This document shows positions 44,308-52,989 of a DNA stretch of 64,000 bases, one piece after another (position 1 is the stretch's first letter; each line of letters starts with the position of its first letter). The position numbers and the translations under genes are program-made. The stretch covers positions 2,666,001 through 2,730,000 of the forward strand of contig OW818698.1 in NCBI GenBank assembly GCA_942493375.1, in the 5' to 3' direction. The DNA comes from G942493375 sp942493375 (GTDB lineage: Bacteria; Armatimonadota; UBA5829). The notes under the pieces were generated by a model. That model had not been told where the DNA came from. It did no database searches and saw nothing but the letters and a program-made list of their open reading frames with translations.

Positions 44308-45978
44308 ATGGAAAAAAGACTACGTGCTGAATGGCTAGCTTCATATCTGCGATGGATCGGGATCATTCCCGGACTCGCAGTGACCAACTGTGCGCCAATT
44401 GTGCATCTTGTGGCAATTTTATCTATAGTGACTGTCTATAATGGCATTCTGTGCTACTTTCTGGCTAATCCAGCAAAGTTCTCGAACGGTATCCGCTGGA
44501 TGGCATTGGTATGTCGGATCATGGATGGATTTGTCATCACCTATGCTGTTGCCTCGGCCGGTTCCAATAATTCGTCGGCGTTTCTGCTCTATTGGCTGGT
44601 ATTAGTGAGTCTGGGCTATTCCTGCACGAAGATAAATGTTCTAGCCTTAGCTACCGGTGCAACATTGATCTCCAATGCTACTGCCACGTTTTATGCTGCA
44701 CATTCAGCCGGTGTGGAAGTACCAATAGACCAGATCGGAATTCGAAGTGTTATTATATCATTTGGATTCCTAGTGTCTGTGTATGTCGCTAAATCCAGAT
44801 CTCTTGATGATCAAGCCGTAGAACGAGGTTCACATCTGCAGGCGATATTGGGTTGTGACGGCCGATTAGCAAATTTCAATAACATCCACGAGATGGCACT
44901 CTATGTTTTAGAATTGACAGTTCGCGAAACTGGTGCATCAGGAGGCGAAGTACTACTCGTTAACGATGAGACACACAAACTCGACCGTGAAGCATTTTAT
45001 ACTGTCGAGAGTTCAGGTCATGCAGAACCGCCATCCGAAGATCAGCGCCACGCTTATGCTAAATGGGTAATGAGTAGCGCACGCGAGTTAATGGTAGATC
45101 CCTGCAATCAGACTGAATCTGAAACTACAGGAAAACGAGTTGACAGGCATGCCCTTGCCGCACCACTACTAGGCCGTTCGTCCAGCACAGATACCAGTGA
45201 GGGAGTTTTGGGCGTGTTAATAGTCTGGGCTCATCGCGGTGAACGACTGAGTTCTGATGCGATGGATGTACTGCGTATATTTTCCACCATCACAGGCGCA
45301 GCGATACTCAATTTGAGACTTTACACCAACATGCAAAAATCGTTCCTCAATACACTACAGAGCCTGGCAAAAGGATTGGAGGCACGGGATGAATATACAC
45401 GTGGGCATTCAGACCGCGTCACACAGATCGCATGCGCTATTGCTGAGGAACTCGATACACCACCGGAGCGCATAGACCTTCTACGGAACGCCGCGCTTCT
45501 CCACGATATTGGAAAAATAGGGGTACCAGATGCAGTCCTGGGTAAGGCGGGTAAACTCACCGCTGAGGAGTGGGAAGTGATGAGGCGCCATTCAACCACG
45601 AGCGGTGAGATATGTAAACCATTGGGCTTACCTGAGGAAGTGCTTTTTCTTATCACCCATCATCATGAGCGCCTGGATGGCAAAGGTTATCCGGCTGGAC
45701 TGACCGCACAAGAGTTACCGTTCCTGCAGAGGATCCTCGTGGTCTCTGATACATTTGATGCAATGCGTTCCCGCAGACCATACCGCGATGCTATGCCAGA
45801 AGCGGAGTTAGTGGCTGAGTTCAACAAATGTGCAGGTAGAACCCTGGATCCAACAGTAGTTGAAGCATTGAAGCGCCTTCTTTATCGACGCGAACTGGAT
45901 CCGTTCTATGCAGAACACGACCGAATGACCAATGGTGTGACAGACTACATGCAAAACGATGAGCCAATGGCTGCATGA
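44308..45978 (+). CDS. membrane GAF - HD-GYP c-di-GMP phosphodiesterase
   Basis: 556 residues. Four to six membrane helices (about 15-165) form a sensory region, a GAF-like domain (about 180-340) follows, then an HD-GYP domain: ALLHDIGKIGVPDAVL (HD about 400) and HHHERLDGKGYPAGL (GYP about 455-460), with conserved HSDRVTQIACAIAEEL upstream. HD-GYP enzymes hydrolyse c-di-GMP to GMP at a two- or three-metal site; all key residues are visible. It lies between the pilus genes and a GGDEF-EAL gene, so c-di-GMP control of the pilus is likely but inferred. Confidence 0.92.
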   Translation: MEKRLRAEWLASYLRWIGIIPGLAVTNCAPIVHLVAILSIVTVYNGILCYFLANPAKFSNGIRWMALVCRIMDGFVITYAVASAGSNNSSAFLLYWLVLVSLGYSCTKINVLALATGATLISNATATFYAAHSAGVEVPIDQIGIRSVIISFGFLVSVYVAKSRSLDDQAVERGSHLQAILGCDGRLANFNNIHEMALYVLELTVRETGASGGEVLLVNDETHKLDREAFYTVESSGHAEPPSEDQRHAYAKWVMSSARELMVDPCNQTESETTGKRVDRHALAAPLLGRSSSTDTSEGVLGVLIVWAHRGERLSSDAMDVLRIFSTITGAAILNLRLYTNMQKSFLNTLQSLAKGLEARDEYTRGHSDRVTQIACAIAEELDTPPERIDLLRNAALLHDIGKIGVPDAVLGKAGKLTAEEWEVMRRHSTTSGEICKPLGLPEEVLFLITHHHERLDGKGYPAGLTAQELPFLQRILVVSDTFDAMRSRRPYRDAMPEAELVAEFNKCAGRTLDPTVVEALKRLLYRRELDPFYAEHDRMTNGVTDYMQNDEPMAA

Positions 45979-46177
45979 AAAATCACTCATAACCACCAAA
46001 ACCCGAAACCACAGCAGATATTATCGACCGTATTTGTTAACTAAGGACATGAACTTAACCGACTATAGAATTGTTGAATATAATTATCAGATAGATATTG
46101 CTGGTTTAATATGAGTTCATATTAGACTGAGCTCGCAGGCATCCAGGAATACCGGCATACTAATGGAGTAGACGCGC

Positions 46178-48325
46178 ATGGCTACAGATATAAGACCAGA
46201 CTGGTGTGGATTGGGGAGAAACATATTGAATGCTAATACAAGCATAATGGAATATGTAAAAACCTTACCAGCCAGAATATTGATAGTAGGAAGTGACCCG
46301 AATTCGACTATACTTCTGCAGACGATGTTGGAAACGGCCAAATTTACTATAAATACGGCACAGGATGGAAAAGATGCGCAATTACTTGCTCGTAAGTATA
46401 AACCTGATGTGATCATTTTAGATTCGGACTTACTCGATAACAACAGTATAGAGGTGTGTCGCGAGTTCAGACAAGAACCATATATTCAGCCGATCCCTGT
46501 AATAATTGCTGTAGATGGGAATGATACCTTGCGCAAATTCGCTGGCTTTCGAGCAGGTGGTACGGATTACATAGTAAAGCCATATTTACAAGAGGATGTG
46601 CTGGAACGGATAGTATTACAAATCAGTTTGTCACGAGTCCAGAAAACGTTTGCACTACAAACCACGGCTTTGGATGAAGCGTCTGAACTGATAGCAATAG
46701 TCGATGCTGCTTGCAATGTCATTGTCGCTAACAAGGCCTGTGAAACTTTTACTGGTTATTCTAAGAACTCTCTAATAGGTCGAAACATATCGTTTTTGAG
46801 CATTGATCGGGCACCCGCAGAGACTTATAACCAACTATGTGAGGCCATAATATCAGCACAACCATGGGCGGGTGAAATACAAATGCATTGCAATGATGGT
46901 TCTATTTGTATTCTGGATGCTAACTCAACTTCGTTTTCGTATCCGGATATGGAAACAAGTTTTACTGTGATTATTGCCCATGATGTAACAGAAAGCAGAA
47001 TGCGCCAATGGGATTTGGAACGCCAAATATGTCATGATTCCCTTACCGGCTTGATGAACCGTAAGGGATTCATGGAGGTGCTGTCCAATTATGTCTCATC
47101 CAGGAGTCGATCTGAAGACGAACTGGCACTTCTATATGTGGACTTCGATAAATTCAAGATGGTAAACGATACACTTGGCCATGCTGTCGGAGATGCACTA
47201 CTAGTGCAAGCATCCGAGAGGATTAAATCCTGCTTACGTAATGATGACTTGGCGGCAAGAATAGGTGGTGACGAGTTTGTGGTGCTACTCAGAGGGAAAC
47301 GGATCACTAAACAAGCTGAATTCATTGCTAACCGTATAATAGCAAACCTCAATTCTCCTTTTAACATACTTGAGTATGAACTGGCAGTAAGTGCCAGTAT
47401 AGGAATCAGTATTGGTTCTGGAGATGACTGGGACAGTGATTCACTGATAACAAATGCCGATACAGCGATGTATGCGGCTAAGCAATCCGGAAGAAATCAA
47501 TACATTTCATACTCGGACGACAAGAGGAATGAATGCGTCACAGTACTTGAGTTGAAACGTGATTTGCGTTACGCTGAAGGACGAGGTGAGTTTGAAGTAT
47601 ATTATCAACCTATCATCGATATAAAAACTATGAGTATCGCAGGCGCAGAAGCACTGCTCCGGTGGAATCATCCATCAAGAGGATTGATATCTCCTGGTGT
47701 TTTTCTTCCCTTAGCCGAGGAAATGGACTTGATGAATGGTATTAGTGACTATGTTCTTAGGGAGGTTTGTAATGCAGCCAAGGAATGGAGGCTGTTGAAA
47801 CCATTCGCAATTTCAATGAATGTCTCAGAGCATCAGCTTGTTGATACCAGTTATCCCAGTCGAATTGAGAAGATCCTCTCAGATATTGGCTTGGACACAT
47901 TTAATCTATGCTTGGAATTAGGTGATAACGAAACTGCTAAATGTATTGACTCCCCAATTGTTCAAGCTTTAAGTTATGCAGGTTTCTCAATTGCTTGGAA
48001 CCAATATGGGACAGATCTATTAGTTCCTAAATGGTTAAAAGTGTCCGATTCGTCCATGTTAAAGATTCGAGCAAATCTTCTAGAGAAAGCTCTTGAAAAT
48101 GTGCATGAAAGATCAAATCTCGAGAATATCATCACTATAGCGCACAGCATGGGAATTAAAGTTACCGCAGAATGGATTGAAACACAATCTCAAGTAGAGT
48201 TAGTCAAGAAGATTGGTTTCGATTTCGCACAAGGTTATGCTATTAGCTCACCCCTTAGAGCATCAGCACTACTGGAACATATCCAGGAGAGTTGTGTTAA
48301 TCGAAGCTATAGAACCGCTGCATGA
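46178..48325 (+). CDS. REC-PAS-GGDEF-EAL protein with degenerate EAL
   Basis: 715 residues, cytoplasmic. REC (about 28-145): phosphoacceptor Asp in VIILDSDL and Lys in YIVKPY, but the usual Thr/Ser is Val-Asp-Gly. PAS (about 160-285). GGDEF (about 290-450) intact (IGGDEF about 363-368) with an RNDD inhibitory I-site exactly five residues upstream. EAL (about 460-705): EALLRW and AEWIET remain, but D-D-F-G-T-G loop reads WNQYGTD, E-L-T-E reads ELGD and K-I-D reads KIR. So it probably makes c-di-GMP under feedback control and uses the EAL domain for sensing or binding only. GGAG precedes the ATG. Confidence 0.92.
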   Translation: MATDIRPDWCGLGRNILNANTSIMEYVKTLPARILIVGSDPNSTILLQTMLETAKFTINTAQDGKDAQLLARKYKPDVIILDSDLLDNNSIEVCREFRQEPYIQPIPVIIAVDGNDTLRKFAGFRAGGTDYIVKPYLQEDVLERIVLQISLSRVQKTFALQTTALDEASELIAIVDAACNVIVANKACETFTGYSKNSLIGRNISFLSIDRAPAETYNQLCEAIISAQPWAGEIQMHCNDGSICILDANSTSFSYPDMETSFTVIIAHDVTESRMRQWDLERQICHDSLTGLMNRKGFMEVLSNYVSSRSRSEDELALLYVDFDKFKMVNDTLGHAVGDALLVQASERIKSCLRNDDLAARIGGDEFVVLLRGKRITKQAEFIANRIIANLNSPFNILEYELAVSASIGISIGSGDDWDSDSLITNADTAMYAAKQSGRNQYISYSDDKRNECVTVLELKRDLRYAEGRGEFEVYYQPIIDIKTMSIAGAEALLRWNHPSRGLISPGVFLPLAEEMDLMNGISDYVLREVCNAAKEWRLLKPFAISMNVSEHQLVDTSYPSRIEKILSDIGLDTFNLCLELGDNETAKCIDSPIVQALSYAGFSIAWNQYGTDLLVPKWLKVSDSSMLKIRANLLEKALENVHERSNLENIITIAHSMGIKVTAEWIETQSQVELVKKIGFDFAQGYAISSPLRASALLEHIQESCVNRSYRTAA

Positions 48326-48346
48326 TGTCGTCTGCAAGGACGATAG

Positions 48347-48514
48347 CCGAAACTGCAAATAGGTGACGTATTAAATACTGATGCTTATGACGACAAAGGC
48401 ACACTCTTGCTGCGAGCAGGCAAAACAGTGGAGGAGATTTCCTGAGCTGGCAGGCTTGCATTCAAAGACATCAAAATTGTCCGGAAGAGCACAACCATTG
48501 TGACTTCTGTCTGA
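48347..48514 (+). pseudogene. fragment of an HD-GYP accessory (N-terminal) domain
   Basis: A frame without start codon encodes LQIGDVLNTDAYDDKGTLLL and RAGKTVEEIS, then an in-frame TGA (48443-48445), then AGRLAFKDIKIVRK. The pattern G-D-V-L-x-x-D-x-Y-D-x-x-G-T-L-L-L-x-A-G is typical of the small beta domain at the N-terminus of many HD-GYP proteins. It directly follows the GGDEF-EAL gene, so a second phosphodiesterase gene may once have stood here. Confidence 0.55.
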
Positions 48515-48797
48515 TTTTTTAGTCGCCCGGTGACATCCATCGCCGCCGGAATCCCCAGGATAATAGTATCCGCTAGTCGTATATGGGACTCATATACCGT
48601 AGTGCCTCTATCAGTCTATCACCACACTCAACAGTAGTATAGCTTCGAAACAAAATCAGTGATATCAAGATTTACAAACTGCAACCAGGATTCTTGCTAA
48701 TATAGCGTATTATAACTTATATTGTCAGATGACAAGAGAGCGAATTCGTATCAGTTTTTCAGAAATTTCTGTGTGGAAATTTTACCCATCCTGTTTT

Positions 48798-48879
48798 TAA
48801 GCCCGCATTATTCTTGATTTACTCAGCTTTTGCCCCTGCTGCCGGGCAAAATCGAAGTCTAATGAATAAAGCGGGCTAA
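48798..48879. repeat. repeat family A, copy
   Basis: AAGCCCGCATTATTCTTGAT ... AATGAATAAAGCGGGCTAA with inner TTTTGCCCC / CCGGGCAAAA. Opposite orientation to 44144-44215, so the two c-di-GMP genes are flanked by inverted copies. Confidence 0.87.
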
Positions 48880-48923
48880 CGCATTATTGAAGCTGAAAAT
48901 AAATCAGAGACGGAGAAAATGAG

Positions 48924-49646
48924 ATGAGTGATGAGGTGGTTCGGGAGAGTGCGACGGATTTTGATGCAAGTCCTCCTGTTGAAGTAAGTATGTATGATTC
49001 ATCCATGCGGCTGTTTTTTGCAGCGTATGAGCCATTATTCACTATGGCATATTCGGCATTGAAGTCTGTATTGAGTGACGATGCCGATGTGCTAATAGTT
49101 GGGGCTGGAACCGGGGCGGAGATAGTCGAATTCGGCAAGAGAAATAGTACGTGGAAGATGACAGGTGTTGACCCATCAGCGGATATGCTTGCAATAGCCC
49201 GGGATCGAGTCGCTGAATGTGATCTGAATGATCGGGTTAAGCTTGTCAAAGGCTATACGAGTGATTTACCAGACGAACCGCTATATGACGCCGCTACGTG
49301 CATACTGGTAATGCATTTCCTGGAAGATGACGGTGCTAAGCTGAGTATTTTGAAGGACATCAGCAGCCGGTTGAAACCAGGGGCCTTATTGGTACTGGTT
49401 GATGGTTTCGGTGACATATCGACAACGGAGTTCAACAATAAGTTTGCAGCCTGGAAGCAGTTTCCTGTTGCAATGGGGATGGAGCAGGATTTTGTGGAAG
49501 AGCGTTCCCAGAGTATTCTGATGCAGAGGATAAAATTCGTGCCGGAGAGCAGGATATTTTCACTGCTTGAAGAAACTGGATTCGTTCATCCGGAAAGATT
49601 TTATACGAGTTTCTTTTATGGAGGTTGGATGGCGTTTAAGGCATGA
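48924..49646 (+). CDS. class I SAM-dependent methyltransferase
   Basis: 240 residues. SAM-binding motif I VLIVGAGTGAEIVEFG (about 55-70), motif II acidic residue in GVDPSADML, then LVKGYTSDLPDEPLYDAATC and PGALLVLVDGFGD. No close match to a named enzyme (not obviously UbiE, Cfa or TPMT). Cytoplasmic; substrate unknown. GGAG precedes the ATG. It converges on a VOC gene across a strong terminator hairpin. Confidence 0.85.
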   Translation: MSDEVVRESATDFDASPPVEVSMYDSSMRLFFAAYEPLFTMAYSALKSVLSDDADVLIVGAGTGAEIVEFGKRNSTWKMTGVDPSADMLAIARDRVAECDLNDRVKLVKGYTSDLPDEPLYDAATCILVMHFLEDDGAKLSILKDISSRLKPGALLVLVDGFGDISTTEFNNKFAAWKQFPVAMGMEQDFVEERSQSILMQRIKFVPESRIFSLLEETGFVHPERFYTSFFYGGWMAFKA

Positions 49647-49691
49647 GTTGGGGAATCTGACGGATCTGTCGGAGCTGACTGATCCACCGGA

Positions 49692-49735
49692 TTTTTTCCT
49701 GGGAGCCGAACTGGGGTTCGGCGTTCCCAGGAAAA
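49692..49735. terminator. bidirectional intrinsic terminator
   Basis: TTTTTCCTGGGAGCCGAAC and GTTCGGCGTTCCCAGGAAAA form a long stem (one mismatch region) around a short loop, with T-run on one side and A-run on the other. It lies between convergent genes ending at 49646 and 49742. Confidence 0.8.
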
Positions 49736-49741
49736 GCTTGA

Positions 49742-50122
49742 TTAACTTGATTTCATGACTTCTATTTCGTAACCATCTGGATCATTTACGAAGTAGAACA
49801 TGTCATTTACGGGGCCTGCTTCGGGCCAGAACTCCAGGCCTTTGGGCTCCCATTGATTGCGGAATTCGGCCAGGTCGGGCACAGAGAACGCGAAGTGGAA
49901 GATATCTTCCGGGAAGTTAAAGTCCTCGGTGTTGGGTTGATAACATAGTTCAAGTTGAGTGTTGTTACCTGGCAATTCTATGTAAGCAAGTTTGTTTCCG
50001 GCTGGTGAAGTTGCTTCCCTGACCTTTTTGAATCCGAAGGCCTCAGTGTAAAAAGCAAGCGATTTTTCGATATCCCGCACTCTTATTCGGCAGTGCAGGA
50101 ATTTTGGTTGAAAGTCTGGCAT
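49742..50122 (-). CDS. VOC family protein, glyoxalase I-like
   Basis: 126 residues, two beta-alpha-beta-beta-beta modules. All four metal ligands of glyoxalase I-type enzymes can be placed: His in FLHCRIRV, Glu in TQLELCYQ, His in IFHFAFSV, Glu in GYEIEVMK. Glyoxalase I isomerises the methylglyoxal-thiol hemithioacetal; the thiol in this organism is unknown, and other VOC activities are possible. AAAGGAG precedes the ATG. Confidence 0.85.
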   Translation of the reverse strand: MPDFQPKFLHCRIRVRDIEKSLAFYTEAFGFKKVREATSPAGNKLAYIELPGNNTQLELCYQPNTEDFNFPEDIFHFAFSVPDLAEFRNQWEPKGLEFWPEAGPVNDMFYFVNDPDGYEIEVMKSS

Positions 50123-50169
50123 GTGCTTATTCTCCTTTAATGGACATTCATATGTCTGAGATTTGTGGT

Positions 50170-51453
50170 CTAATATCTCATGGGACCAGTTATTATATCT
50201 CCTTTGGAAGCTACATTTATGTCTATTTTTCCAATTTTGTTCCTGACTGTTATAACCTGGCCCTGGTCATCTTTACCATCCGGACCTACGCTGTAGAGAG
50301 AGTAGCGTTTGGATGTCTTCTTATATCGCAATAATTTATCTTCAGTAAACGGGTCTTTCAACGCTTGTTTACAATATTCGGGAGACAATTGAGAAAGATT
50401 GTCCGGGTAGCTGCCTTTATTTAGTTTATAGACATGCAGCGCTATTGAGGCCTCCAGCAGGTTATTATGTGTCTCATTTACAGCATATTTTAGAACCATA
50501 TTATCATAGACCTTAGTCATAGGTTTATATATTATCATCGCCATCCCATCTCCCCATCCTGCTGATGAAATTGATTTTGAAGTATATTTTGTATGTATTT
50601 TCGATGCAATCGGATATGGCAAAGTAGATTTGGAAACGGCTTCGTTCATGCATTCATGCGTCATTAAAATAAAGATTCGCTTTTCCCAGACGGGCATAAA
50701 TCGAAATTCCTGGTATGTTGGTTTTCCTGGATAATACCCACACATTTGATATCCAAGAATCACGTTGTTGTTCTTTTCATCTTCCATTGTCTTATATAAT
50801 AGATAAGTACTTGTTCTGATTTTCTGCAGTCTCCTCAAGGCAGCCAAACTCTGCAGAGCATTTAGTCTATCAATATAATCCCATATGAAACCTCGAGCAT
50901 TTCCTTCACAAGCTATACCGACAAGACATGATATTGCACCAATTCCAGGGATGCTATCATTACCGATCTTCATTGCATCAAGACAGTCACTCATAGCTGC
51001 ATTATAATCTCCTTCAGCAGCTTTGGCCTGGGAATCCAGAGATAACAACACGGTAGCCCGACGGAATCCAGCATAATACGGAAATAACTGTCCAGGTTCC
51101 TCCCAGGGTATAGCCTGGTATTTGTATGGAAACCCTTTCCTGAATCCGACCAATACATTATTATTTCTAGCTATTAGATTCTTGATCTCTATATAAGCCT
51201 TGGATCCTTGAGTAACACCGCCGTGCGAGGACTGGTCTACGACAGTCTTAATGAGACTCGACATTCTATCTTTATCTACAAGGAGAGCCTGGGCATTGTA
51301 ATAGTAATCAAATGCATTGGGAACAGGATATATGGGCTGTTTGATAACGAGTTTTGGGATGGATGAATCGAAAAAATACCAAATGCCAACCACAGCCAAT
51401 AAAGCGCATATACATATGATGACCAGGAATATGACTGCCTTTTTTACATTCAC
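50170..51453 (-). CDS. membrane-anchored protein with GspG-like C-terminal domain
   Basis: 427 residues from GTG 51453 (GGAGG seven bases upstream). One N-terminal membrane helix (about 7-28), a largely alpha-helical extracytoplasmic region (about 40-310) and a C-terminal part that resembles the ectodomain of GspG pilins: NLLEASIALHVYKLNKGSYPDNLSQLSP, DPFTEDKLLRYKK and YSLYSVGPDGKDD, as in calcium-binding GspG ends. No prepilin cleavage site. Such proteins recur in Planctomycetes and Armatimonadota without assigned function. Confidence 0.65.
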   Translation of the reverse strand: MNVKKAVIFLVIICICALLAVVGIWYFFDSSIPKLVIKQPIYPVPNAFDYYYNAQALLVDKDRMSSLIKTVVDQSSHGGVTQGSKAYIEIKNLIARNNNVLVGFRKGFPYKYQAIPWEEPGQLFPYYAGFRRATVLLSLDSQAKAAEGDYNAAMSDCLDAMKIGNDSIPGIGAISCLVGIACEGNARGFIWDYIDRLNALQSLAALRRLQKIRTSTYLLYKTMEDEKNNNVILGYQMCGYYPGKPTYQEFRFMPVWEKRIFILMTHECMNEAVSKSTLPYPIASKIHTKYTSKSISSAGWGDGMAMIIYKPMTKVYDNMVLKYAVNETHNNLLEASIALHVYKLNKGSYPDNLSQLSPEYCKQALKDPFTEDKLLRYKKTSKRYSLYSVGPDGKDDQGQVITVRNKIGKIDINVASKGDIITGPMRY

Positions 51454-51506
51454 CAGGATTCCTCCAAGGTACTATCGTTCTGTGTGATTATACTGCATTT
51501 TTCTAA

Positions 51507-51884
51507 TCAGGTCCTGGATAACTGCGTAAATTCTACCTTGTTGTCTTTGTCGATATACACATAAATACGACAGACTTCTTTTTGAAAGACTAACAGTTTA
51601 TTACTGACTTTACGGGTAGGAACCGGAAAATATCCACCCGAATATACTCCTGGTGCATCAGCCAGGGAAGTGACAGTTGCCAAAGGTTCACCAAGGTGTT
51701 CTATCACTTTCTGCTCAGACCAACCAACATGTGCGCCAGCTTTGAGAGTGCTTTGCAACTTTGCGTGGTGTAGCCTGAAGTATATGATTGCTCCTGTAAA
51801 TAATGAGACTAGAACTGAAGCACATATAATAAATCCTATTATTGCTTGCCTATATTTAGGATTAGTGCTCTGGTTTTGACCCAT
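51507..51884 (-). CDS. small membrane-anchored BamE-like protein, copy 1
   Basis: 125 residues. A short cytoplasmic N-terminus, one membrane helix (about 14-36), and a periplasmic domain with GWSEQKVIEHLGEPLATV, the G-x-x-x-x-x-V-x-x-x-L-G-x-P pattern of SmpA/BamE-like folds. It is a tandem paralogue of the next gene: the last 20 residues are identical. Function unknown; perhaps envelope-related. GAGG precedes the ATG. Confidence 0.65.
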   Translation of the reverse strand: MGQNQSTNPKYRQAIIGFIICASVLVSLFTGAIIYFRLHHAKLQSTLKAGAHVGWSEQKVIEHLGEPLATVTSLADAPGVYSGGYFPVPTRKVSNKLLVFQKEVCRIYVYIDKDNKVEFTQLSRT

Positions 51885-51904
51885 TACTATCTACCTCGAT
51901 ACAA

Positions 51905-52258
51905 TCAAGTCCGCGATAACTGCGTAAATTCCACCTTGTTATCTTTGTCGATATACACATAAATACGCCAGAATGTCAGGTTGAAGGCAAGCAATTTATG
52001 GCTTACTTTACGGGTGGGTATGGGGAGCCAGGAACTCTTGTCTATTACTTTATCAAGAGAATCTACATCGAGGACTGGTTTTCCAAGATTGCTGATTACT
52101 TTCTGCTCCGACCAGCCTATTTGAGCACCCTTTGTGAGTTTATCTTTTTCATTAAAATCCCAGGTGTGCCTATAAATTCCAGCGAATATAGACAAAGCAG
52201 TGAGTGCCATTATGACCAGGAAAGCAGTTAAGATAGTATATCTTATTATTTTCTTCAT
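51905..52258 (-). CDS. small membrane-anchored BamE-like protein, copy 2
   Basis: 117 residues from ATG 52258 (GAGG eight bases upstream; a longer frame to 52306 lacks such a site). One membrane helix (about 6-28), then GWSEQKVISNLGKPVLDV and the same C-terminal RIYVYIDKDNKVEFTQLSRT as copy 1. The middle loop differs. Conservation of the ends even at the DNA level suggests recent duplication or gene conversion. Confidence 0.65.
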   Translation of the reverse strand: MKKIIRYTILTAFLVIMALTALSIFAGIYRHTWDFNEKDKLTKGAQIGWSEQKVISNLGKPVLDVDSLDKVIDKSSWLPIPTRKVSHKLLAFNLTFWRIYVYIDKDNKVEFTQLSRT

Positions 52259-52382
52259 GATGAGGGCCTCTTTTGAAACGACTGCATTATTGTAAACACC
52301 GGTCAATAATAATATTTATTCACTAAATGACTCACTCATAAATGATTATATCACTTTTCTTTTTGTTCAAGGAGGAGGAATT

Positions 52383-52907
52383 ATGCAATATGATGAGCAA
52401 TATTCTATAGTAAATAATACTTTGCAGATTTACGACATACTACAGTCACAACGTTGGAGATTCGCCATGGACCAGGATGCTGAACACCTGAATCTATTAT
52501 CTATATTCTATTACATTATGGGCAGTCTGACTATTCTAGCGTCGGTTGTTCTTTTGGTAAATGTTGCTCCACTAGTATTCATGGGATCTGTCTTGAGACA
52601 AGTTCCGATTGCACCTTCTACACAAGGCGACCTGGATCCGTTACCATATCTCGGTAATGGAATAATAGTCTTTGCGATTGTCTTTGGATTGATTGTGTTG
52701 CTTGTAACTGTCCTTGGTATTTGCCAAATAGTAACTGGAACCAAGTTGAAAGCCTGTAAATCCAGATCATTCTGTCAGGTTGTAGCAGGTATAACCTGTA
52801 TAAGCTTTCCAATTGGTACAGTCCTCGGGATATTCACTTTCACGGTAATGAACAGACCTTCTGTAATGACAATGTTTGAACCCAACAGGAAAGTGTCTGG
52901 GATATGA
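52383..52907 (+). CDS. conserved membrane protein with two to three helices
   Basis: 174 residues from ATG 52383, which has a very strong ribosome site (GGAGGAGGAATT). An internal ATG at 52467 starts MDQDAEHLNLLSIFYYIMG, which is where similar proteins in other bacteria begin, so the first 28 residues may be a lineage-specific extension. Helices at about 40-68, 92-118 and 130-152; RPSV near the C-terminus. Family recognised only as a common hypothetical membrane protein. Confidence 0.7.
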   Translation: MQYDEQYSIVNNTLQIYDILQSQRWRFAMDQDAEHLNLLSIFYYIMGSLTILASVVLLVNVAPLVFMGSVLRQVPIAPSTQGDLDPLPYLGNGIIVFAIVFGLIVLLVTVLGICQIVTGTKLKACKSRSFCQVVAGITCISFPIGTVLGIFTFTVMNRPSVMTMFEPNRKVSGI

Positions 52908-52925
52908 ATTCCATGATCTGACGCT

Positions 52926-52972
52926 CAAATAGTTGGCGCCTCCACAGAAACAATAGTTGCACCAACTATTTG
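52926..52972. terminator. hairpin between convergent genes
   Basis: CAAATAGTTGG and CCAACTATTTG are exact inverted repeats around a 25-base loop that itself contains another CAATAGTTG. It is placed between stops at 52907 and 52990. Confidence 0.55.
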
Positions 52973-52989
52973 TACATCGGATATACTTT

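Larger units (their letters stand above)
48326..48923. other. gap with HD-GYP-related gene fragment and repeat
   Basis: About 600 bp between the GGDEF-EAL and methyltransferase genes. It holds a gene fragment (48347-48514) and repeat family A copy 48798-48879. Nothing was recognised in 48520-48790. Confidence 0.5.

Noticed and set aside
17590..48445. Recoding of TGA as Trp (in-frame TGA in the HEPN frame and in the HD-GYP fragment)
   Set aside because: TGA is used as a normal stop in many clear genes here (for example ATGA overlaps at 17575, 40588 and 41172), so both cases are better read as nonsense mutations in pseudogenes.
23218..48879. CRISPR array made of the repeated about 80-bp units
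   Set aside because: The units are dispersed kilobases apart, occur in both orientations and have no regular spacers; no cas gene is present.
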